A DNA stretch of 27,180 nucleotides from Deltaproteobacteria bacterium UBA4427 (GTDB lineage: Bacteria > Myxococcota_A > UBA9160 > UBA4427), in NCBI GenBank assembly GCA_002390675.1, contig DGPZ01000076.1:37617-64796 (forward strand), in the 5' to 3' direction. How positions within the stretch are numbered: the first letter of the stretch is position 1; the number at the start of each line of letters is the position of its first letter. The position numbers and the translations under genes were made by a program. The notes below the pieces were generated by a model. That model made no database searches. It saw only the letters and a list, made by a program, of their open reading frames with translations, and was not told the DNA's origin. Shown here piece after piece: positions 22,074 through 27,180 of this stretch.

Positions 22074-22122
22074 GATAGTGATACTCGTCGCAAGGACCTG
22101 TTATGCGACGAAACAAACTAAA

Positions 22123-23331
22123 CTACTCGACAGCGCCCTCTTCGAGCAGCTGCGAAATTTCGTCTTCCCCGAGGCCTGCCTCGGTCAGCAAGCTTCGGGT
22201 ATCCGTGTCGTCGCCCGTGCGAACCGCATGCATAGGATGCTCACGCACCCCGCCTGCAAGTATCGGGGACACCTGGTCAAAGACACCGTGCTCCTCATGC
22301 TCCGCCTGCATGAACACGCCGCGCGCCCGCCAATGTTCATCCGCCACGACTTCCGGAATCGTGAGAACTGGCGCCACACAGGTGTCGTTGGCAGCCAGCA
22401 GGTCTGTCCACTCGTCCCGGGTCTTCGTCAAGAACGCAGCCTTAAAGGCCATACGAATCGCGTCCTGCTTGTCGTCGGCATATTGGTCACCAGCGAACTG
22501 GGACAGACCAAGCAGCTCGCACAAGTTTCGATAGAAATGCGGCTCGATCGCACCGACCGAAACCCATTTCCCATCACTCGCTTCGTATGTGTCGTAGAAC
22601 GCATAGCGTCCGGTCAGTAGAACCTTGCGCGGCCCGGCCTCTTCTCCGGTCGCTAGGTATTGGTCAAGAGACAATGCCATTAGAGACAGAATGCCTTCGG
22701 CGGCCGAAACATCTAGGAAGCTACCCTGCCCCGTCGCGCTCTTCTTCACGAGCGCACCCATGATCGAGAGAACCGCATGCATCCCACCGCCGGCGCTATC
22801 CGCGACCGTTGCACCTGGGATCGGCGGGCCACCATCTTCACGCGGTTCCGTGCAGGCAAGGAATCCCGACATGGCCAAGTAGTTGATGTCGTGCCCCGCC
22901 CACTTCGAAGCCGGCCCATCTTGTCCATATCCAGAAGTGGAGCAGTAGACGAGCGCTGGATTGCGCTTGCTCATCACTTCCCAGCCCACACCCAAACGGT
23001 CAACTACGCCGGGTCGATAGGATTCGATCACCACGTCGGCCTTCTCTACCAGCCGCAACAGCGCTTCGACGCCGGCCTCACTCTTGAGATCGAGCCGCAT
23101 GCGCTCGAAGCCACGCCCCGCGCCATACGTGTGATAGACGGGCTTGGTTTGGAGAGCGCCCTTCTTCGACACGGGCGCGATCATCACGACCCGCGCTCCG
23201 TAGTCGGCAAGCATTCGCCCAGCCCGAGCGGCGGGACCGACGGCACCGAGATTGATCACGGTGACCCCTTCGAGCAAATGGCTGGACGGCGTCGACTTGG
23301 GCGACGAATCAGTGGAAGATTCGGGAGGCAA
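22123..23331 (-). CDS. Alpha-methylacyl-CoA racemase-like protein (CaiB/BaiF fold)
   Basis: The protein has 402 residues if read from TTG at 23331, the only standard start codon after the upstream stop; GGAGAAG lies nine bases before it. The active-site set of Mycobacterium tuberculosis MCR is present: His147 in AGHDINY (MCR His126), Asp178 in VADSAGGGMH (Asp156) and Glu263 in VGAIEPHFY (Glu241), with nearly the same spacings. YDTYEASDGKWV is another family signature. The enzyme would interconvert the 2R and 2S forms of a 2-methylacyl-CoA so that a stereospecific acyl-CoA dehydrogenase can act, as in degradation of sterol side chains, bile acids and pristane-like chains. It follows the dehydrogenase gene by 90 bases and precedes the MaoC pair. 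The 18 residues before HLLEGVTVINLG are extra compared with MCR. Confidence 0.9.
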   Translation of the reverse strand: MPPESSTDSSPKSTPSSHLLEGVTVINLGAVGPAARAGRMLADYGARVVMIAPVSKKGALQTKPVYHTYGAGRGFERMRLDLKSEAGVEALLRLVEKADVVIESYRPGVVDRLGVGWEVMSKRNPALVYCSTSGYGQDGPASKWAGHDINYLAMSGFLACTEPREDGGPPIPGATVADSAGGGMHAVLSIMGALVKKSATGQGSFLDVSAAEGILSLMALSLDQYLATGEEAGPRKVLLTGRYAFYDTYEASDGKWVSVGAIEPHFYRNLCELLGLSQFAGDQYADDKQDAIRMAFKAAFLTKTRDEWTDLLAANDTCVAPVLTIPEVVADEHWRARGVFMQAEHEEHGVFDQVSPILAGGVREHPMHAVRTGDDTDTRSLLTEAGLGEDEISQLLEEGAVE

Positions 23332-23421
23332 AATGCGCTTCTCCGGAACGCGCTCGTCGAGCGCGCGGAAGAGTAAATGAGTGCGATAAATGGAAGACGA
23401 GCCGGTTTCGACTGTCGGCCT

Positions 23422-24600
23422 CTAGAACGTTTTGGGGAGACCCAAGCCGCGGCCAGCGATGATATTTTTCTGGACTTCGCTGGTCCCGCCACCGATCGTG
23501 TCAACGACCGTGTAGCGATAGGAACGCTCGTACCGGCCTCCTACGGGCGCCTCTTCCTGTCCCGACTTCAGTTGCCCGTCAGGACCCATCAGGTCGAGAG
23601 CGGCATTGGCGATGCGCTGTCCCAGCTGCGACTGCCACATTTTGTACATGGCGGCCTCGACGGTCGGTACGCGGTCCTTGAGAGCTTCGCTGATGACTTT
23701 GCGCTGGAGCTTGCGCGCGACTTCTAGGTCGGCACGAAGCCTGGCGATCGTCTGCCTAACGACTGGGTCCTTTACGAGGGGTTCTCCGTCGAGAGTCGCT
23801 TCGCGGACGTATTCTATGAGACCCTTGAGCTTCATTTCCACAGGGCCAACCGGCAGCATGGCGAAGCGTTCGAGGTCGAGCGCCTCACAGATATAGGTCC
23901 AGCCGCGACCGACTTCCCCAACCACATGCGTGTCCGGAACGAAGACATTGTCGAAGAAGACTTCGTTCGTTCGCTCGTCGCCGATCGTATAGGTGGGATG
24001 GATCTCGAAGCCTTCATGGTTCATCGGAATCATGAAGAGCGTGATGCCCTTGTGCTTATGCTCACTGGTTCGTGCACCAACCCAATACCAGTCCGCGAAA
24101 TGCGCTGAAGTCGTCCAAATCTTGTGGCCATTGAGCACCCAGCCGCCACGCTCCTCGTCCCGCTCCGCCTTGAGCTGCATGGACGCAGCATCACTGCCAG
24201 CTTGGGGCTCGGAGTACCCGATCGCGAACTCGACTTCGCCGCGAATAATGCGCGGCAGAAAATACTCTTTGAGTACGTCGTTGCCGTTTCGGATAATCGT
24301 CTTGCCTACGATCCCCACGCCTTTGCCGGGCTGCGGGCAGCCATGGCGTGCGAGTGCTTCGGTGAGTAGGAAGTCATAGATCCCCGACTTATCCTGGCCC
24401 CCGTATTCCTTAGGCCAAGACATGCCTAGCCAACCCTGATCAGCAAGCTTCGTCATAAAAGCGCGCTTTGCGGGTGTCTCGACGGTCTGCGAGAGATGTT
24501 CCGGATTCCGGTCCATCACTTCGTCTGACTGGTTAGCTTCGAGGAAGGCAACAACCTCCTGCTCGAAAGAGATTTCTTCCTCGGATAGATCGAAATCCAT
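23422..24600 (-). CDS. Acyl-CoA dehydrogenase with helix-G catalytic glutamate, first gene of the operon
   Basis: The 392-residue protein begins MDFDLSEEEISFEQEVV; CGAGG lies a few bases before ATG. Motifs: LGMSWPKEYGGQD (58-70), IGYSEPQAGSDAASMQ (127-142), WVLNGHKIWTTSAHFADWYW (154-173), TNEVFFDNVFVPD (211-223), and the C-terminal DTIGGGTSEVQKNIIAGRGLGLP. Glu244 in EALDLERFAM occupies the isovaleryl-CoA dehydrogenase catalytic position, while the C-terminal site reads GGGTSE rather than YEGT. This is the FadE26/29-like class; the Glu-less subunit encoded at 19786-20910 in the same operon is the likely partner in a heterotetramer. The promoter region, shared with the divergent carboxylase gene, carries operator-like site C only 40 bases upstream of the start. 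Confidence 0.93.
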   Translation of the reverse strand: MDFDLSEEEISFEQEVVAFLEANQSDEVMDRNPEHLSQTVETPAKRAFMTKLADQGWLGMSWPKEYGGQDKSGIYDFLLTEALARHGCPQPGKGVGIVGKTIIRNGNDVLKEYFLPRIIRGEVEFAIGYSEPQAGSDAASMQLKAERDEERGGWVLNGHKIWTTSAHFADWYWVGARTSEHKHKGITLFMIPMNHEGFEIHPTYTIGDERTNEVFFDNVFVPDTHVVGEVGRGWTYICEALDLERFAMLPVGPVEMKLKGLIEYVREATLDGEPLVKDPVVRQTIARLRADLEVARKLQRKVISEALKDRVPTVEAAMYKMWQSQLGQRIANAALDLMGPDGQLKSGQEEAPVGGRYERSYRYTVVDTIGGGTSEVQKNIIAGRGLGLPKTF

Positions 24601-24636
24601 GGGGGCCTCGATGAATGGCGCCAGAGTCGGCAGCAG

Positions 24637-24657
24637 ACCTTACGATACGCTCCGTAT
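24637..24657 (-). promoter_or_regulatory. Putative TetR-type operator, site C
   Basis: The core TTACGATAC (24640-24648) runs into the perfect inverted repeat ATACG-CTC-CGTAT (24645-24657); the wider form CGATACG-CTC-CGTATTG has one asymmetric pair. It lies 40 bases before the dehydrogenase start on the minus strand and 82 bases before the carboxylase start on the plus strand. It shares the core with sites A and B. A -10-like TAAGGT follows on the minus strand at the same place as TAATG in the other two sites, but no good -35 is visible. Confidence 0.55.
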
Positions 24658-24658
24658 T

Positions 24659-24682
24659 GGAATTCGTCCAGTTCCGAATTCC
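24659..24682. repeat. 24-base inverted repeat next to operator site C
   Basis: GGAATTCG (24659-24666) and CGAATTCC (24675-24682) are perfect eight-base complements around an eight-base spacer. The repeat begins one base after site C, in the 138-base divergent gap 24601-24738. Its size and symmetry fit a dimeric regulator or the arms of a hairpin in the carboxylase leader. A looser CCCCT/AGGGG pair follows at 24697-24721. Confidence 0.45.
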
Positions 24683-24738
24683 CCTTTCTTTCCGGGCCCC
24701 TAGAGGCGATGAAACGAGGGGTCTGATAGGGTCGGTAT

Positions 24739-26295
24739 ATGACCTGGAAGCCCGAAGTCGAAAAAATTGAACGTCTACGCGCCCGCGCCCTCGAGATGGG
24801 CGGCGAAGAAGCCGTCTTGAAGCATCGTGAGCGCGGCCGGGGCAACGTCCGTGAACGCATCCACGCCCTCGTCGACCGTGACAGTTTCCGCGAACGTGGA
24901 CAGATTGCAGGCGCGAGCGAAGACGAAGGCCTCGCCGACTATCAGCCCACGAGCGTTGTGCTCGGAACCGCGAAGATCTCCAGTCGACCGGTTGTCGTCT
25001 GCGGCGACGACTTTACGATTCGCGGCGGCGCCTATTCGGATGCCGGACTTAAGAAGGGCCTCTACGCCGAAGAACTAGCCGTAAAGCGACGCATTCCGAT
25101 CGTGCGCATGCTCGAAGCGGGTGGCGCATCCATCGCAGGAACCGGCGGCGCCGCACGCGGCCGATCCGGCTACGACTGGACCTCGCCCCCAATGTTGAAC
25201 GTGCGCTCTATGGAAAGCCTGCGGGCCGTACCCGTCGTGTGCATCGCGTTGGGCCCCTGCGCCGGCTTCCCGGCCGGACGCCTCGTCACTTCCCACCTTT
25301 CGATCATGACGAAGGATACCTCTCAGGTGCTCACGGGCGGACCCGCCGTCGTCGCGCAAGCGATGAAGGAGCACGTCACGAAGGAAGAGCTCGGCGGCGC
25401 CCAGATTCACGGCCGCAACGGAATGGTCGATAACGTCGCCGAAGACGAAGCGGATGCGCTTCGAATGGCTCAGAAATTCCTCTCCTACTTGCCGAGCCAT
25501 TGCGGCGAGGCACCGCCCTATTTTGATGTCGGCGATCAGCGGAACCGGCGAGAAGAGAAGCTCCTTAAGATCATCCCGCGCGAGCGACGCCGCGCCTACA
25601 AGATTCGGAAGCTGATTGAGCACATCGTCGACCAGCGCAGTTTCTTTGAGATAGGCGCACTCTGGGGCCGCAGCCAGGTGACGGGCCTCGCCCGCATGAA
25701 CGGGCATAGCATCGGCGTTCTTGCCAACGACTGTCACTACGACAGCGGGTCGATGACCGCGGACGGCGCAGCGAAAATTCGACGCTTCGTCGAACTCTGC
25801 GACCTCTTTCATATTCCGATCGTGTCTTTTGTCGACGAGCCCGGCTTTGCGGTCGGGACCGAGGCAGAGAACGCCGGGACGATTCGAGCGGGCATGAATG
25901 CGATGTTCGCGATTCTTCAGACTGGTGTGCCGTGGTTCGCCTGCGTATTGCGCCGATCCTACGGCGTCGCTCAGGGTCTCCACCTGGGGCCCGGAGCGAC
26001 GGTCGTCGCATGGCCGTCCGCCATGAGCGGCGCGTTGCCCGTCGAAAGTGGCGTCGCCCTGGCCTTCCGTCGCGACATCGAAGCTGCCGAGGACCCTGAT
26101 GCGCGGAGGGCCGAGCTGGAAGAAGAAATGGCCACGGCACAGTCGGTCATGCCGCGAGCGCTTGAATTCGGCGTGCACGACGTGATAGATCCGCGGGACA
26201 CGCGACCCGCTCTATGCGACTGGGTCGAAGAAGTTCAGACGCAAGTAGCGGACCACGCTCGTGCTGGCGCGCCGAGCTATTCGATCCGACCCTGA
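24739..26295 (+). CDS. Acyl-CoA carboxylase beta subunit (carboxyltransferase)
   Basis: The 518-residue protein has the two-lobed carboxyltransferase fold of propionyl/acetyl/methylcrotonyl-CoA carboxylase beta subunits. The N-lobe has HRERGRGNVRERIHALVD (29-46), a GG motif at RGGAYSDAGLKKG and LEAGGASIAGTGG, and GGAQIHGRNGMVDNVAEDEADAL. The C-lobe has FEIGALWGRSQVTGLARMNGHSIGVLAND, FVDEPGFAVGTEAENAGTIRAG and RRSYGVAQGLHLGPGATVVAWPSA. It would transfer carboxyl from biotin to an acyl-CoA. No biotin carboxylase or biotin carrier gene lies in the window, so the alpha subunit must be elsewhere if this is active. Propionyl-CoA from methyl-branched chains is a natural substrate guess. The start has only a weak AGGG upstream. 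It is divergent from the dehydrogenase operon over site C. Confidence 0.9.
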   Translation: MTWKPEVEKIERLRARALEMGGEEAVLKHRERGRGNVRERIHALVDRDSFRERGQIAGASEDEGLADYQPTSVVLGTAKISSRPVVVCGDDFTIRGGAYSDAGLKKGLYAEELAVKRRIPIVRMLEAGGASIAGTGGAARGRSGYDWTSPPMLNVRSMESLRAVPVVCIALGPCAGFPAGRLVTSHLSIMTKDTSQVLTGGPAVVAQAMKEHVTKEELGGAQIHGRNGMVDNVAEDEADALRMAQKFLSYLPSHCGEAPPYFDVGDQRNRREEKLLKIIPRERRRAYKIRKLIEHIVDQRSFFEIGALWGRSQVTGLARMNGHSIGVLANDCHYDSGSMTADGAAKIRRFVELCDLFHIPIVSFVDEPGFAVGTEAENAGTIRAGMNAMFAILQTGVPWFACVLRRSYGVAQGLHLGPGATVVAWPSAMSGALPVESGVALAFRRDIEAAEDPDARRAELEEEMATAQSVMPRALEFGVHDVIDPRDTRPALCDWVEEVQTQVADHARAGAPSYSIRP

Positions 26296-26305
26296 AGCGC
26301 GCTCG

Positions 26306-26334
26306 GGCTCGGGGCGCTTGAGTCTCGCCGAGCC
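26306..26334. terminator. Possible bidirectional terminator between carboxylase and hydratase/isomerase genes
   Basis: GGCTCGG (26306-26312) and CCGAGCC (26328-26334) form a perfect seven-base stem with a 15-base loop in the 60-base gap between two converging genes. No T tract follows on either strand, so the terminator call rests on position and stem only. Confidence 0.35.
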
Positions 26335-26355
26335 GTGGGTACAGCCAGAGAGGAC

Positions 26356-27171
26356 CTAGCGTCCCCTGAAGTCCGGCTTTCGCTTTTCAGAAAATGCCGA
26401 CACCGCCTCGACGTAATCATCTGTTAGGGCACCACGCACCATCCTATCTGCCTCATAGCGCAGGCAGGTTTCGAGATCCTCGGTTTGTGCGCGGTTCAGA
26501 TTCGCCTTCATCCATCGCAAGGCAATAGGTGGCCCCGACGCGATCTGAGCGGCAAGCGCAAATGCCTCGGCCTGCAATTCCTCGACCCGCACTACTCGAT
26601 TAAAGACACCAAGCGCTAGGCCTGTCTGCGCGTCGACGCGTTCGGCAGTGAAATAGATCTCGCGAGCCTTCGCAGGGCCCACGAGCTGCGTCAAAAACCA
26701 GGTGCCACCATAGTCTCCGGAGAGGCCGAGTTTCGCAAAGGACGTCAACAGGAAGCCACGCTCCGAAGCGACCCGCAAATCGCACGCGAGCGCGATCGAG
26801 CACGCCGCCCCCGCCGCTGCACCGTGTACCGCCGCAACGGACGGCTTGCTCGACTGATGCAGCATACGCGGGAGCTCGTGTTCCCATCGCAATTGGCGCT
26901 GCCGATCTTCCATCACAGGCGGCTTGCCTTCCTTCTTCATCCGCTTGGTGTCGCCACCCGCAGAAAAGGCATCGCCCGCGCCCGTCAAAAGAAAGGCGCC
27001 TACCTCAGGATCGTCTTCCAGATCACGAATCAGAACATAGAGCGCCTCCTTCATGTCCATCGTCAAAGCGTTCTTCGCCGCGGGCCTGTTGAGGGTGATG
27101 ATCGCGACGCGCTCACGCACTTCGCAGAGAACCTCTTCGGTTCCGGTTTCTCGTCTGATTGCGTCCGTCAT
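26356..27171 (-). CDS. Enoyl-CoA hydratase/isomerase family protein, PaaG-like
   Basis: The 271-residue crotonase-fold protein starts at 27171 with GGAGG three bases upstream. The oxyanion-hole segments are GAGDAFSAGGDTKRM (64-78) and HGAAAGAACSIALACDL (116-132). Both glutamates of classical hydratases are missing: the GGGCEL position reads GAACSI, and the Q-P-E-x-x-L-G position reads TSFAKLGL. Instead Asp153 sits in LSGDYGGTWFLTQLVG, like the P-D-x-GG-T/S motif of PaaG-type and dienoyl/enoyl-CoA isomerases. Isomerisation of a double bond or ring is therefore more likely than hydration. The C-terminal RWMKANLNRAQTEDLETCLRYEADRM is typical. It converges on the carboxylase gene; its upstream region is outside the window. 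Confidence 0.9.
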   Translation of the reverse strand: MTDAIRRETGTEEVLCEVRERVAIITLNRPAAKNALTMDMKEALYVLIRDLEDDPEVGAFLLTGAGDAFSAGGDTKRMKKEGKPPVMEDRQRQLRWEHELPRMLHQSSKPSVAAVHGAAAGAACSIALACDLRVASERGFLLTSFAKLGLSGDYGGTWFLTQLVGPAKAREIYFTAERVDAQTGLALGVFNRVVRVEELQAEAFALAAQIASGPPIALRWMKANLNRAQTEDLETCLRYEADRMVRGALTDDYVEAVSAFSEKRKPDFRGR

Positions 27172-27180
27172 CGGACCTCC

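Noticed and set aside
25075..26178. Minus-strand open frame of 367 codons within the carboxylase gene
   Set aside because: Antisense to conserved carboxyltransferase motifs; its protein is His/Arg-rich with no family pattern.
1..27180. Insertion sequences, tRNA-flanked insertion, CRISPR or phage genes
   Set aside because: No transposase, integrase, direct-repeat array, tRNA or phage structural gene could be seen; the region looks like ordinary chromosomal catabolic DNA.

Overview
The window is a dense bacterial catabolic region of moderately high GC with strong C/G bias at third codon positions. It has no rRNA, tRNA, CRISPR array or recognisable mobile element. Twenty-five intact protein genes and one gene relic are supported. 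Nearly all belong to CoA-dependent breakdown of branched or alicyclic carboxylic acids: four acyl-CoA dehydrogenases, two acyl-CoA synthetases, three MaoC-fold hydratase proteins, two SDR dehydrogenases, a thiolase, a thiolase-like/DUF35 pair, an alpha-methylacyl-CoA racemase-like protein, a class III CoA-transferase, an enoyl-CoA hydratase/isomerase, an acyl-CoA carboxylase beta subunit, a P450, a ferredoxin reductase-like protein, an LLM flavin/F420 oxidoreductase and an MFS transporter. Several proteins resemble the sterol-catabolism proteins of Mycobacterium/Rhodococcus (IpdF, FadA6, Rv3548c-type SDR, Ltp plus DUF35). The gene order is not the mycobacterial one, and the host phylum cannot be decided from the sequence. 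An uncultured proteobacterial, myxobacterial or Binatota-like lineage, or an actinobacterium, would all fit.

Layout. (1) 30-5613, plus strand: DUF35, thiolase-like Ltp, FadA6-like thiolase, SDR, acyl-CoA dehydrogenase, MaoC hydratase; the last three genes are tightly packed. (2) 5610-8439, minus strand: yqeY, IpdF-like SDR, acyl-CoA dehydrogenase. (3) 8672-10332, plus: acyl-CoA synthetase followed by a stub of a GNAT acetyltransferase. (4) 10437-11051, minus: TetR regulator, divergent from (5) 11383-15487, plus: P450, acyl-CoA synthetase and MFS transporter, the last two overlapping by ATGA. (6) 15484-16683, minus: ferredoxin reductase-like flavoprotein. (7) 16956-17828, plus: LLM oxidoreductase. 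(8) 17887-18411, minus: NTF2-like protein, divergent from (9) 18520-19716, plus: class III CoA-transferase. (10) 24600-19786, minus: five-gene run of acyl-CoA dehydrogenase, racemase, MaoC non-catalytic subunit, MaoC catalytic subunit, second acyl-CoA dehydrogenase. (11) 24739-26295, plus: carboxylase beta subunit. (12) 26356-27171, minus: PaaG-like hydratase/isomerase.

How it may work together (inference). The P450 with a reductase would oxidise a methyl or ring carbon. The synthetases would make CoA thioesters and the racemase would set the 2-methyl stereochemistry. Paired acyl-CoA dehydrogenase subunits, the two-subunit MaoC hydratase, the SDRs and the thiolase or Ltp-DUF35 aldolase-type complex would then shorten the chain or open the rings. 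The carboxylase beta subunit could handle the propionyl-CoA released from methyl-branched positions.

The most notable non-coding signal is a 9-base core, TTACGATAC, embedded in imperfect inverted repeats. I saw it only in three divergent promoter regions (8505, 11191, 24640), one of them the TetR gene's own. This suggests an undescribed TetR regulon that ties these units together. A second inverted repeat, GAGCCCTC-N6-GGGCTCCG, occurs upstream of both the P450 and the LLM gene.
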